The notes below the pieces were generated by a model. It was not told where the DNA came from and made no database searches. It was given only the letters and a program-made list of their open reading frames with translations. The position numbers and the translations under genes are program-made. Shown one piece after another: positions 11,523 to 23,623 of a stretch of 64,000 bases of DNA (position 1 is its first letter; the number at the start of each line of letters is the position of its first letter). The stretch is from NCBI RefSeq assembly GCF_950295315.1, contig NC_080179.1, positions 70,306,615-70,370,614 of the forward strand, read 5' to 3'. This stretch comes from Erinaceus europaeus (taxonomy: Eukaryota > Chordata > Mammalia > Eulipotyphla > Erinaceidae).

Positions 11523-14500
11523 TCATCCCATATTCATCCTCTGTTTCTGACTTATTTCACTCAACATGATTTTTTCAAGGTCCATCCAAGATCCGCTGAA
11601 AACGGTGAAGTCACCATTTTTTACAGCTGAGTAGTATTCCATTGTGTATATATACCACAACTTGCTAAGCCACTGATCTGTTGTTGGACACCTGGGTTGC
11701 TTCCAGGTTTTGGCTATTACAAATTGTGCTGCCAAGAACATATGTGTACACAGATATTTTTGGATGGATGTGTTGGGTTCCTTAGGATATATCCCCAGGA
11801 GAGGAATTGCAGGGTCATAGGGTAGGCCCATTTCTAGCCTTCTGAGAGTTCTCCAGACTGTTCTCCACAGAGGTTGGACCCATTGACATTCCCACCAGCA
11901 GTGCAGGAGGGTTCCTTTGACCCCACACCCTTTCCAGCATTTGCTGCTGTTACCATTTCTGATGTATGACATTCTCACAGGAGTGAAGTGATATCTCATT
12001 GTTGTCTTTATTTGCATTTCTCTGACAATCAGAGACTTGGAGCATTTTTTCATGTGTTTCTCGGCTTTTTGGATCTCTTCTGTGGTGAATATTCTGCCCA
12101 TGTCCTCCTCCCATTTTTGGTTGGGTTATTTGTTGTCTTGTTGTTGAGTCTGGCAAGCTCTTTATATATGTTGGTTATAAAACTCTTATCTGATGTATGG
12201 CATGTAAAGATCTTCTCCCATTCTGTGAGGGGTCTCTTGGTTTGGGTAGTGGTTTCTTTTGCTGTGAAGAAGCTTTTTAATTTGATGTAGTCCCATAGGT
12301 TTATACTTGTCTTAGTCTTCCTTGTAATTGGATTCGTTTCATTGAAAATGTCTTTAAAATTTATGCGGAAAAAAGTTCTGCCAATATTTTCCTCTAAGTA
12401 TCTGATAGTTTCTGGTCTAACATCCAAGTCCTTGATCCACGTGGAATTTACTTTTGTATTTGGTGAAATACAGTGATTCAGTTCATTCTTCTGCATGTTT
12501 CAACCCATTATTTCCAACACCATTTGTTGATTGTTGTCATTGAAGAGACTCTGCTTTCCCCATTGAATAGTCTGGGCCCCTTTGTCAAAGATTAGATGTC
12601 CATAGGTATGGGGCCTCATTTCTGGGCTCTCAATTCTATTCCACTGGTCAGTGTGTCTGTTCATGTTCCAGTACCAAGCAGTTTTGATGACAATGGCCCT
12701 ATAATACAGTTTGAGATCTGGGAGTGTGATGCCTCCGGTTCTGTTCTTTTTTTCTCAAGATTGTTTTGGCAATTCTAGGTCTTTTCTGGTTCCAGATAAA
12801 CATTTGTAGCATTTGTTCTATTCTCCTAAAAAATGTGCTTGGGATCTTGATGGGGATAGCATTAAATTTGTAGATGGCTCTGGGTAATATATTCATTTTG
12901 ATGATGTTAATTCTTCCAACCCATGAACATGGAATATCTTTCCACTTCTTTGTGTCTTTTTCAATTTCTTTGAGTAGTGACTCATCATTTTCAGTATACA
13001 AGTCTTTCACTTCTTTGGTTAGGTTTACTCCTAGATATTTTATTGTTTTTGTTGCTATAGAAAAAGGAACTGATTTCTGGATTTCAATTTCTTCTAACTT
13101 AGTGTTTGCATAGAGGAATGCCACTGACTTTTGAATGTTAATTTTATAGCCTGACACCTTACTGTATTGCCTGATGATTTCCAAAAGCTTCTTGCTGGAT
13201 TCCTTAGGTTTTTCCATGTATACTATCATGTCATCTGCAAATAAGGAGAGTTTGACTTCTTCTCTTCCAATCTGTATGCCTTTAATTCCTTGCTCCTGCC
13301 TGACTGCTATGGCAAGAACTTCCAACACTATGTTGAATAGTAATGGTGATAGTGGGCAGCCCTGTCTAGTACCTGATCTGAGGGGAAATGCTTCCAGTTT
13401 TTCACCATTGAGTATGATGTTGGCTGTAGGTTTGCTATATATAGACTCCACTGTCTTGAGGAATTTTCCGTCTATTCCCATTTTTTGTAGTGTTTTGATC
13501 ATAAAGGGATGTTGTATTTTGTCAAAGGCTTTCTCTGCATCTATTGATATGACCATGTGGTTTTTGGTCTTGCTTTTGTTGATGTGGTGGATCACATTGA
13601 TTGACTTACGTATATTAAACCAACCTTGCATGCCTGGGATAAACCCCACTTAGTCATGATGAACAATCTTTTTGATATACTGCTGTATCCGGTTGGCTAG
13701 AATTTTGTTCAATATTTTCGCATCTATGTTCATCAGAGATAATTGGTCTGTAGTTCTCTTTTTTGGTTGTGTCCCTGTCTGCTTTTGGTATCAGGGTGAT
13801 GTTGGCTTCATACAAGCTGTCAGGGAGTATTCCAGTGTCTTCAATCTTCTGGAAGACTTTTAAAAGTAGAGGCATTAGTTCTTCTTTGAAAGTTTTGTAG
13901 AATTCATTTGTAAAACCATCTGGTCCAGGACTTTTATTTTTGGGAAGATTTTTGATAACTGTTTCAATTTCATTAGCTGTGATGGGCCTGTTCATGTTAT
14001 CTACTTCCTCTTTACTTAGTTTTGGAAGTTGGTAGGTATCTAGGAAATCATTCATTTCTTCCAGGTTCTCTAGCTTGGTGGCATATAGTTGTTCATAGAA
14101 GCCTCGCATGATATGTTGAATTTCTGCAGTGTCTGTTGTGATATCTCCTCTTTCATTTACTATCCGATTTATTTGGGTCTTCTCCCTTTTTTGTTTTGTG
14201 AGTCTGGCTAAAGGTTTGTCGATTTTGTTTACTCTTTCGAAGAACCAACATTTACTTTCATTGATCTTTTGTGTGGTTTTCCTATTCTCAATGTTATTTA
14301 TTTCTGCCCTAACTTTAGTGATTTCTGTCCTTCTGGTTGCTTTAGGATTCCTTTGTTGTTCTTCTTCTAGGTCTTTAAGATGTGCAATCAGGCTGTTTAT
14401 TTGTGCCTTTTCTTGTTTCCTAATGTGTGCTTGTATGGCTATGAACTTCCCTCTTAGGACTGCTTTAGCTGTGTCCCAAATATTTTCATAGCTTGTGTCT

Positions 14501-15333
14501 TCATTTTCATTGAACTCTCGAAACATTTTGATTTCTTCCTTGATTTCCTCTTTGACCCAGAAGTTAAGAAGTGTACTGTTGAGCTTCCACATTTTGGGAC
14601 TGTCACTAATCTTTTGTTGATTGTTAAGTGTTAGTTTAATTCCACTGTGGTCTGAGAAGATGCTTGGGATGATTTCAGTGCTCTTGAATTGGCTGATGCT
14701 CTCTTTGTGGCCTAACATATGGTCTATCCTTGAGAATGATCCATGTGGACTTGAGTAAAATGTGTATTCCAGTTTCTTGGGATGAATGACTCTGAAAATG
14801 TCCAATAGTTCTAGTTTATCTATCTCTTCATTTAGCTCCCTTATGTCTTTACTGATTTTCTGCCTGGATGATCTGTCAAGTTGAGATAGTGGGGTGTTGA
14901 AGTCCCCTACTATGATTGTGTTACTGTTAATATATTGCTATAGCTCTTTCAGTAGAAGTTTGATGTATTTAGATGGCTTCTCATTGGGTGCATAGATATT
15001 AATAATTGTTAAGTCCTCTTGATTGACTGATCCTCTGAGCATTAAGTAGTGCCCGTTCCTATCTTTTTTAATCTTATCTATTTTAAAGTCTATCATGTCA
15101 GATATGAGAATAGCTGTTCCTGCCCTTTTTTGTGGGCCATTGGCTTGTATGATAGTTTTCCATCCTTTCACTTTAAGTCTGTGTTTGTCTTGTTGAGTTA
15201 GGTGAGTTTCCTGTAGACAACACAATGTTGGGTTGTGTTTTCTGATCCATCTTCCTACTCTGTGTCTTTTAATAGGTGAATTCAGGCCATTGACATTTAT
15301 TGATATCAAAGATTGAAGATATTTTAACGCCAT
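11523..15333 (-). pseudogene. L1 ORF2 (endonuclease/reverse transcriptase), broken
   Basis: About 1270 codons, the usual L1 ORF2p length. The N-terminus carries the APE-like endonuclease (LISINVNGLNSP, then CCLQETHL, later VGDFNTPLS). The RT domain has [22 protein letters not shown] and the catalytic FADD at 13230-13241. The C-terminus retains [18 protein letters not shown] and YYSAVKNGD. Lesions relative to the reading frame are a TAG at 14938-14940 in the endonuclease domain, a one-base insertion near 13740, a TAA at 13650-13652, an extra A in a homopolymer near 12750, a TGA near 12500, and an extra A near 12115. It makes no functional protein as assembled; the three homopolymer or near-homopolymer indels might be sequencing errors. 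Confidence 0.9.
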
Positions 15334-15389
15334 TCTTGTAGAGTTTTAGAGTGTTTTGATATATGTCCTATTTGTGGTGGTCTGGTTGT

Positions 15390-16361
15390 TTATAGGAGAC
15401 CTTTCAGAACTTCTTTCAGGGCAGGCTTGGTGGTGGTTGCTTCCTTCAACTGTTGCTTGTCTGAGAAGGTTTTGATGCTTCCATCTACTCTGAATGACAG
15501 TCTAGCAGGATATAGTATTCTTGGCTGAAAGCCTTTCTCATTGAGCACTCGATAGATATCTTGCCATTCTCTTCTGGCCTGTAGTGTTTGTATGGAGAAA
15601 TCTGCTGCTAATCTTATGGGTTTTCCTTTGTAGGTGACTCTTTGTTTTTCTCTTGCAGCCTTGAGGATCCTTTCTTTATCCTTATTCCTTTCCATTCTAA
15701 GTATGACATGTCTTGGTGTCCTTAAGTCTGGGTTAATTCTGTTTGGGACCCTCTGGGCTTCTTGAATCTTTATGTCTTTGGTGTTGTCTAGACTAGATAA
15801 ATTTTCAGCTATTATGGCCTGGAGAATGCTTTCTTCTTCTCCTTCTCTTTCTTCCTCTGGTAAGCCAATAATGCATATATTGTTTCTTTTGAAGTCATCC
15901 TATAGGACTCTGTTGTTGTTTTCAGCATCTCTTAATCTCTTTTTGAGATCTCTTACTTCTTTTTTAGTTGTCTCTAATTCATCCTCAATCTTGCTAATTC
16001 TGTCTTCAGCCTCATAGATTCTATTCTCTCTGCCCTCTACTGCTTTCTGGAGTTCATCTATTTTGTTGCCCTGCTCTGATACTGTTTTAGCTTGTTCAGC
16101 TAGTTGCCTTCTTAGCTCAGCGATTTCAGCTTTCAGCTCTCTAATAACCATGAGATTATTAGAATTTTCTTCCATATTCTCATTTGTTGTTCCTGCATTT
16201 CTGATTACAATTTCTTCAAATTCTTTACTCATTCCTGTTATTATTTCCTTAGCTAATGTTTGGATGTTGAACTCGTTTTGTGCTTCACCCTCTGGAGGAC
16301 TTTTAGCTGGACTCTTGTCCTGGTTCGAGTCTCCAATATTTTTTCTTGCTGTTTTAACCAT
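15390..16361 (-). pseudogene. L1 ORF1 (RNA-binding chaperone), one nonsense codon
   Basis: 324 codons in a single frame, interrupted only by TAG at 15900-15902 (codon 154). The N-terminal half is a long coiled coil, with heptad-like sequence from about residue 50 to 150. After the stop come an RRM-like region (IIGLPEEE) and the C-terminal domain (RILKAAREKQ, YKGKPIRLAADFS). L1 ORF1p forms trimers that coat L1 RNA. A CAG-to-TAG change would explain the stop, but the ancestral codon is not known from this copy alone. Confidence 0.9.
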
Positions 16362-17124
16362 TTTATATATTATGTTATGAGTTCCCTTTATCAGTACTTT
16401 TCAAATTATTGATCACTATTGCCTGGATTGACTTGTGTCTAAGTAATTTAATTAAAGGGTTTACCGTGGTGGAAGTTAACAGTTTTTTCAGTCCCTGAGT
16501 TGGAGCTCAGTGGTGTAAAAGCCTCTTTTTTTTTTTCTTCCCTGTAGGATATGGGAGCCTGAGGGCTTTTAAACTATCAATAGGCTTCTTAGCTTAATCA
16601 CTGACTTCTGACCAAGAGATAAAGCAGGGTGTGGCAGAGATAATTCAGTGGTTATGCAAAGAGACTTTCACAGCCCCTCAGCTATGCCACGGAGGTATAG
16701 GTCTTCTCCTGAGTTTCCCGGTTAGATCTCTGTCCCCTGGTGTCCCTCCCTGTTGCTGCTCCAGATTCTGAGGGTAGTAGCAATGGAGACTCAGAGTTGC
16801 ACTTGGTGAGTCTCTGGGGAGTCCTTTCCTCCCTTCAGCTGTCCCCTTGTTGTGGAGCAGACTGGAGGTGGTGTCTCCACTGATCAACTGTTGAACTGTT
16901 AGCAGTCACTTAATCTCTCCTTAGGCCCCTCTCTCCTCTCTGTCACCAGCCATGCGTGTTTGTACTCATGGGTGATTTACTGGGTTCCTGTGGTCATTCT
17001 AGTCCTGTCTTGTTTTGGTCCGGGTGGTCTCCTTTGGTATTCCTAGTTGATCCGGGAGAGGAGAGGAGAGGAGAGGAGAGAAAGCAATCTGCTGCTCGTA
17101 ACTCCGCCTCCGGAACAGGAAGTC
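16362..17124 (-). promoter_or_regulatory. L1 5'UTR / internal promoter region
   Basis: The 763 bases upstream of ORF1 within the younger L1 should act as its sense promoter, as in other L1s. The 5' extremity includes GAGGA repeats (on the plus strand 'gaggagaggagaggagagg', near 17055-17078) and a small GC-rich edge. No specific factor site is confidently assigned. Confidence 0.55.
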
Positions 17125-17139
17125 GATTTAAAGTATTTT
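17125..17139. repeat. Target-site duplication, right copy
   Basis: GATTTAAAGTATTTT, partner of 11245-11259. Confidence 0.85.
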
Positions 17140-18720
17140 AGTGGCATTATTCAACAATTTTTATTTGCTCTGATTTCTGGCAAGTATTATGGTGATATTC
17201 TTGTCTATAAGAGGTATTTTAGAACCTATTTCAGGGCAGGCTTGGTGATGGTTGCCTCCATTAACTGTTGTCTGTCTGAGAAGTTTTTGATCCCTCCATG
17301 TAGTTTGAATGAAAGTCTCACAGGATATATTATCCTTGGTTGAAACCCTTTTTCATTGAGGGATCGATGGATATCTGGCCATTCCATTCTGACTTTTAGA
17401 GTTTGAGTGGAGAAGTCTGCTGATAGTCTTATGGGTTTTCCCCCATATGTGACTTTTTGTTTTTCTTTTGCAACCTTTAGGATCCTTTCTTTATCCTTAC
17501 TTCTTCTTTTTTAACTTTTTTTTTATTTTCTTTATTTATTGGATAGAGACAGCCAGAAATTGAGAGGGAAAGGGGTGATAGAGAGGAAGAGAGACACAGA
17601 GACACCTGCAACATGGCTTCACCACTTGTGAAGCTTTCCCCTTGCAGGTGGGGACTGGGGCCTTGAACCTGGATCCTTGTGCACTGTAATGTGTGCACCC
17701 AACCAAGTGCACCACCACCCAGCCCCCCCTTATTTCGTTTCATTGTAACAATGATGTGTCTTGATGTCTTCAGGTCTGGGTTGATTCTGTTTGGGACTCT
17801 CTGGGCCTCTTGAATCTTAAAGTCCTTTCTGTTGTTTAGATCTGTGAAGTTATCTTTTATTGTTTTCTCTAGGATGTTTACTTGCCCTTCCTCTCTTTCT
17901 TCCTCTGGTAAGCCAATTATGCAAATGTTACATCTTTTGAGATCATCGCATATGTCTCTGTTGTTGTTTCCAGTCTCCCTTAATCTCTTTTTGAGCTCTT
18001 TTTCCTCTTTTTTTAGATTTCCCTAGCTCATCCTCTGTCTGGCTAATTCTGTTTTCTGCTTCTGTTATCTTGCTTTCCCTTCCCTCAGCTTCTTTCTTCA
18101 GTTCAGTTATAGTATTAGCTTGTTCTGCTAATTGGCCTTTTAGCTCAACTATTTCAACTTTCAGTTCTCTTATCACCTCGATATAGCTAGTATTTTCCTT
18201 TTGAGCATCTCATCTGTTGATTCCCTAATTCTGATAGCCCTTTCCTCCACAGTTGTCTTCATTTCTCTGATTATTAGGTTTACTATTGCTGACATATTTT
18301 TCTTATTTATGGTTACTTCTGACTGATTTGAAGTTTCTTCTAGGCTCCTGTCCTGATTCACTGTGGTAGCAGTTTCATTTTCTCTTGATTTAATCTTTTT
18401 TTTATGTGGTTTGTATTCTTCTGTTCTGTTGTTCTTCAGTTGTTGTGTTTTGAGTACCAGCCACGCTATACTAAAAATTTTTCACAAATGCAGTCACAAA
18501 CCTCAGAAATTACAATAGCAACTGAATCAAGGATTGATGCAGTTCAACCAATACCTGTTAGCCAAACAATACCTCTAGTCCAAGAAAAAATAACAAACAA
18601 AGCAGAATCAAAAGTAAGAGAAAGGAAAAAAGGGAAAGCAAGAGTAGAAAATTATGCACATCTACCGTCCACTATAATTTCTAGGGATAGCAAGAGGAGA
18701 AAGGGAAGTAGAAAAGAGAG

Positions 18721-18757
<37 letters not shown>

Positions 18758-19140
18758 ACTCTGAGTCAGATTTCTTCCTAAAATAATTCACAAATGAGTG
18801 TCAGTGAATTCAGAAAGCAAAAGAGGGAAGAAAAGAAGAAAGAAAAAAAAGAGCAGTGAAAGGAAAGAATTTTGTTTTGTTTTTTTAAATTATCTAGGAG
18901 GACAGAAAAAGGAGGGTGGAGGGAAGAGGGAGAGAGAAACAGGTTCCTCTCACAGTGGATAGGACACCCAGTCACCTATCAGTGTAAAAAGCAACAGCAG
19001 TTAATTTTTGTCAGCCTGAAGAAGAGGGAGAAGGGACACGCATATTTATAATAGTACTAATAAAATAAAATAGAGTAAAAATATCTAACAGTCAGTCTGC
19101 AGCTTGGCTGCTGGCAGCCTGAGCAAAGACAGCCAATTAT
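17140..19140 (-). mobile_element. Older L1, 5' half (interrupted)
   Basis: Minus-strand ORF1 of an older L1 spans about 17210-18385. Its coiled-coil part (IRELKVEIVELKGQLAEQA) aligns with the younger ORF1 (IRELKAEIAELRRQLAEQA). A SINE is inserted at about 17508-17728. The sequence from 18390 to about 19140 is probably its 5'UTR; that part is less certain. A (GA)n tract lies at 18721-18754. Confidence 0.75.
17508..17728 (-). mobile_element. SINE B inserted in older L1 ORF1
   Basis: Reverse-orientation SINE B. It has the T-rich end, 'ttattggatagagacagcca', an inverted box B near 17662-17674, and the head 'gcaccaccacccagccc' next to L1 sequence on both sides. Confidence 0.85.
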
Positions 19141-19158
19141 AAGAAGTATCAAAAAAAA

Positions 19159-19322
19159 AGGAAGTCCGGTGGTAGCACAGTGGGTTAAGCATAGGTGGCA
19201 CAAAGCCACTGGCTCAAGGATCCCAGTTCAAGCCCCTGTCTCCCCACCTGCAGGAGAGTCACTTCACAGGTGGTGAAGCAGGTCTGCAGGTGTCTTTCTC
19301 TCCTCCTCTCTGTCTTCCCCTC
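19159..19322 (+). mobile_element. SINE A, 5' part of a chimera
   Basis: Normal SINE A from the head (TAGCACAGTGGG) to 'ctctgtcttcccctcc'. The sequence then changes abruptly, without a tail, into family C at about 19322. Confidence 0.75.
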
Positions 19323-19560
19323 CATGTTAAGCAGGGAAACAATTACAGAAGCCAGACCTTCCACCTTCTGTACCCTATAGTGACCCTGGGTCCATACTCC
19401 CAGAGAGATAAAGAATAGGAAAGCTATCAGGGGAGGGGATGGGATACAGAGTTTGGGTGGTGAGAATTGTGTGAAGTTGTACCCCTCTTATCCTATGGTT
19501 TAGTCATTATTTCCTTTTTATAAATAAAAAATTAAATTAAAAAAATAAAGAAAAAAAATC
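19323..19560 (+). mobile_element. Family C retroposon 3' end, fused to SINE A
   Basis: Starts inside family C at 'catgttaagcagggaaac' and continues to the normal 3' end and A-rich tail. Another short family C terminal fragment follows at about 19561-19690. Confidence 0.7.
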
Positions 19561-19904
19561 TTTAGTCTGTGCTCCCAGAGGAAAAAAGACTAGGGACCCT
19601 TCCAATGGAGGGGAGGGTATATGGAACTCTAGTGGTGAAAATTGTGTTGTTAATCATTATTAAATCACTAATAAAATGTTTAAGAAATTATTGGCTCAAT
19701 ATCCCAAGTTTCATGAAAAGAAGAAAACTATTGATATATTCATTGGTATTGATAAATACATTTACCAGTCAACATGGGAATAGTCACCACATGATAATAA
19801 GTAAGTTAGTTTATGGACAGAGTGCTTCTCATTTATTCTTATTTCAATTTTTTCTTTCTTAATATTTTGTTTATTTTACTTTTAATTTATTTCTATTGAT
19901 TTAT

Positions 19905-19972
19905 CTTTTTTACCAGAGCACTGCTCAGTTCCAGCTTATGGTGGTGCAGGAGTCTGAATCTGGGATTTTTCT
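19905..19972 (-). mobile_element. SINE D fragment
   Basis: 'ttaccagagcactgctcagt' and 'tatggtggtgcaggagt' mark the reverse strand of SINE D. The D head is missing. Confidence 0.6.
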
Positions 19973-20234
19973 TTCAAATTTTTCAAAAGTATTTTGTAAT
20001 ATTACAAATGGTATCTTGCATCATGTGTTGAATTTATCTTTAGTGTCTTTATTTTAGTTACCACTGAATAGGAGATATCTAATTAATTAAATTTTCTAAT
20101 TATTGTTTGCCTCTGAATAAAATGTTGGTAGTTTGTTTATAACTTAGCTGTTTCTAGAAATTTACTGAGTTTTCTTTTTTAAGGATTCATTGCACTTGGG
20201 GATATACATAACAATTTTGCAAAAAAAAAAAAAA

Positions 20235-20587
20235 AACTTTCATGCCTGAGGTACCAAAGGTCTTAAATTCAGTCTCCAGCACCACCATAAGCCAGAGCTG
20301 AGCAGTGTAATAGGTTGAATGCACAAGTTACCATGCACAGGGAATTTCAGTCTCTACCAGCATGGAGGAAGCTTCTGGAGTGCTGCAGGTGTCTCTCTTT
20401 CTCCCTATCTCCTCCTACCCTCTCAATTTCTCTATCTGTCAAATAAAAAAATAATAATCTAAAGAGATATATTTGTGAGGGAGAGAGACACAGAGAGAAG
20501 AGGAAGAAAGAGAGCATCATAGCATCACTCAGCATATGCAATGCCAGAGGCTGAACTCCAGATCTCATATTTAAGAGTTCCATGGCC
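20235..20587. mobile_element. Mixed SINE D/B fragments
   Basis: The plus-strand D body ('catgcctgaggtaccaaagg', 'accaccataagccagagctg') runs into a B-like CT-rich tail. A reverse-strand relic rich in GAGA follows at about 20480-20580 and is itself interrupted by the SINE at 20588. Confidence 0.5.
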
Positions 20588-20818
20588 GGGGCTGGGTGTT
20601 GGCGCACCTGGTTGAGCGCACACATTACAGTGCACAAGGAACCAGGTTCAAGTCCCTGGTCCCCACCTGCAGGGGGAAAACTTCACAAGTGGTGAAGCAG
20701 GGCTGCAGGTGTCTCTCTGTCTCTCTCCTTATCTCTCCCTTCCCTCCAGATTTCTGGCTGTCTCTATACAATAAATAAAGATAATAAAAGTAAATTTTAA
20801 AATATTTAAAAAATAAAA
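20588..20818 (+). mobile_element. SINE B with target-site duplication
   Basis: Box A TGGCGCACCTGG, box B GGTTCAAGTCC, CT-rich body, AATAAA-rich tail. It is flanked by AGAGTTCCATGGCC (20574-20587) and AGAGTTCAATGGCC (20819-20832), one mismatch. Confidence 0.9.
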
Positions 20819-20869
20819 AGAGTTCAATGGCCTACCAACTGCACTACCTCCTGGGCCATCCTATGAAAT

Positions 20870-22200
20870 GTTCTCATTGACTTTAATTCTTTTGAATCAT
20901 CTGTATAGATTATCATGTAACCTATAAATGGCAACCTTTTGTTTCTGCTTACCACTACTCATATTTGTTGTACCTCTTTTTTAAGTCATACAATAGCAGA
21001 ATTCTCAGTATAATGTTTATAGCGGTCTTTGAAATGTTATTACATAAGTTACAACCTTGTGTAATGGCAATAACTGTGATGGGTTTTTTCCAAGGTCTTT
21101 GTATTTTATTTATATGTGTATAAAGATCTTGCAAGAAAAGTATCTATAATTAGATTGAAAGATGAGTTGAAGTTGAAATGCTGCAAACTATAAGCAGCCT
21201 GTGTCTGTCTAAATTTCAAAACCAGGCAAATAGCACTAATACCTGCAAGTACTTGAATGAACCATCTGACACATAAAGATAAACTATTGTAGATTTCGCT
21301 GTTCTGACATGCACTGCAACCTATCACTTAGTATAAAGTGTTCAAACAGATAGCTCTTTGAGATGCAAAGGAGAACAACCCCAAATAAATATGTCTGCTG
21401 AACAGAGCACTTGTCTGTTTTCTTTTGCTTGCTAGGAGTCTGACAGATATCCTTGTTCAGCTGAGAAAGAGCTTCTGGTTTGCAACTTCTTTTATTTTCT
21501 TCCTTTCTTCCTTTCTCTCTTCCTCTCTTTCACTCTTTATACAAAGTGGCAATGATTTTTTAAACTATTTTATGTATTTGGTTTTTATGTCAGAGATATA
21601 TAGAGAAAAAGATAACAGAGAGACAGAGGCCAGAACACAGGTCAGTTCTGGAGTAAGATGGTGCAAGAATTGAACCTGAAACCACAGTCTTTTGCATAAC
21701 CTTTTGGTGCCTTCCCATCCCCTCCCTCTTTCTAATGTTAATGTTAATTCCTTTCAAAGATCAATTTGGGCAGGATGTATTTGACCCTAATAAGCATTTG
21801 CAAATGTATATGCTAATGTTTTATTTAGTGTTTTTACACCTGTGTTCTTACTTGTCTTTTCCTGTGTCATCCTCACACTACTTTTTCCCAAGTATTTATT
21901 ATTGTTACTAGTCCTTTAACATTAATCTACAAAATTACGATGACGAGTATAACTTCACACCAGACATCTGTGTCTCGTCCCCTCCATTTGAAACTGCAGT
22001 AATTCTCCCAAGGTCACAGATATGGGTTGACTATTATGTCTTTAACTATCTATATTTATATATAAATACTATCTATATTTATATATAAATACTTGCCCAT
22101 TTTCTCTAAGTCACACATACACCTACTACTACATTCAAATATCCCTCCCTTTTTCCTCTTCTCTCTATGGGTCCTGATGGAATTGGAGTTCAGAGTCCCC
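20870..22200. other. Intergenic, AT-rich, no gene seen
   Basis: No exon with splice support and no SINE or L1 landmark that I can place securely, apart from a small TATA-rich patch at 22050-22095 and a possible SINE relic at 21600-21720. Confidence 0.4.
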
Positions 22201-22330
22201 TGGTCATCTTCCCTTAACATTTCTCCCCCTCTGGTAGTAGGGACCAAAATTCTTTTTGGAGTATAGAAAGTGGACCTCTGTAATTGCTTCTCTGCTAGAC
22301 ATGGATGTTAGCAGGATGACACATATACTC
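22200..22330 (-). mobile_element. Family C fragment
   Basis: Shares 'tctgtaattgcttctctgct' and flanking blocks with the reverse-strand family C copy at 24410-24640. Confidence 0.5.
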
Positions 22331-22734
22331 ATCATAAAATTAATTTAATGTAGAAAATTCCTTTTAATTCATTATAATACTTCATGTACATATAATCTGC
22401 TTCTTAAAGACTAGTAAGAATTCAACTTTTGAGTCTACATTGTGTGTGTATGTGTTAATATAGTGATTTGAATTTAAAATTAATGAATCCATCTCTTTTA
22501 TGATTCAATTTGGAAACTTTTTTTTTTTTTAGGAAAGTATTTCTTTAACTAGAAGGTATCAAATACACTGGTAGAAAATTATTCAAAGTAAATTCTTACA
22601 GTTGTTGAAACCTCCCCAGCACCAGTAGCTATAACTCTCCCTCTGCTCCAGTGCTGCATTATTTTACATTTTCTTCTCTTACTGACCTATGTCACTTAAT
22701 AATTTTTAATAGAAAATCCCATCTACATCTTTTT

Positions 22735-22916
22735 TTTTTTACTTCTTTACTGGGGAATTAATGTTTCACATTCAACAGTAAATACAATAGTTTGTACATT
22801 CATAACATTTCCCAGTTTTCCATATAACAATACAACCCCCACTAGGTCCTCTGTCATCCTTCTTGCATCTGTATTTTCCCCACCCACCCACACCAGAGTC
22901 TTTTACTTTGGTACAA
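22735..22916 (-). mobile_element. Short L1 3' insertion with perfect target-site duplication
   Basis: Only the last ~180 bases of an L1, reverse-oriented ('ggggaattaatgtttcacat', 'aacccccactaggtcctctg'). It is flanked by the 16-bp direct repeat CCATCTACATCTTTTT at 22719-22734 and 22917-22932. Confidence 0.9.
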
Positions 22917-22929
22917 CCATCTACATCTT

Positions 22930-23100
22930 TTTAAATACTAATTTGTTGGCTTATTTATGTGAAAGAGAGAAGAAAAAAGGGAGAGAGAAGCAGAGCATCA
23001 CTCTGGCACATGCAATGACAGGGGTCAAACCCAGGAGTTCATGCTTGTGAGTCCAGTGCTTACTGCACCTCCTCCTGGTGACATATATCTCATTTCATGT
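22930..23100 (-). mobile_element. Degenerate SINE
   Basis: GA-rich tract, 'gcatcactctggcacatgca', inverted box B-like 'ggtcaaacccagg', and an end at 'cacctcctcctgg'. It is a diverged tRNA-type SINE in reverse orientation. Confidence 0.5.
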
Positions 23101-23623
23101 ACATTCCATGTGCATCCCTATATCCACAGACATATTCGATATCTTTAGCAGTCAACTATCTGACTATCTTACTAACTACACTGTATGCAAAGGCCAACAA
23201 TCTTTCACATCACATTGGAAGACCTGAGCATTAAATCCCTTCTAGGAAACCTGTCAAGTTTCCTAGCAAGTTTCTTTTAGAGGAAATCAATAAGTTCCTT
23301 TCTACTCTCTCTTCCATGACAACAGAAACTAAAACAAAATAGGCCTTCTTTATGTACCAAAGTCAGCCTTGCTTCTAAATGCTACTAATTCAGAAAAGAG
23401 GTTATTTCTATTTTGAATCTTTAAACATATTCTTGCCCTGATCTGTCCACTGTTCATATCACCCTTTTCCCAGGCTTTTGCCAGTGAATATGAACATAGC
23501 CCAATTAACGTTTTTGCATAAAGATAAAGAACAAATATTTTCTATTCAGACTCCCTAGAATCAAATTCCAACCCCATCACTATCCAGTCACTTCCTTTCA
23601 TATCCCTTAGAATACACATCTAC

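Larger units (their letters stand above)
11260..17124 (-). mobile_element. Near full-length L1 retrotransposon (about 5.9 kb)
   Basis: LINE-1 in reverse orientation: 5'UTR about 16362-17124, ORF1 15390-16361, a short spacer, ORF2 11523-15333, and 3'UTR with poly(A) 11260-11522. A 15-bp duplication flanks it. Both ORFs are nearly continuous but damaged by one nonsense codon in ORF1 and several stops and single-base insertions in ORF2. The copy is therefore fairly young but not autonomous as assembled. It interrupts an older L1. Confidence 0.95.

Noticed and set aside
13174..14491. Plus-strand frames within 11988-16380
   Set aside because: Antisense shadows of L1 ORF1 and ORF2.
18404..18781. 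125-codon plus-strand frame ending in an Arg-Glu repeat
   Set aside because: Lies antisense in the probable 5'UTR of the older L1 and runs into a (GA)n tract. No recognisable domain.
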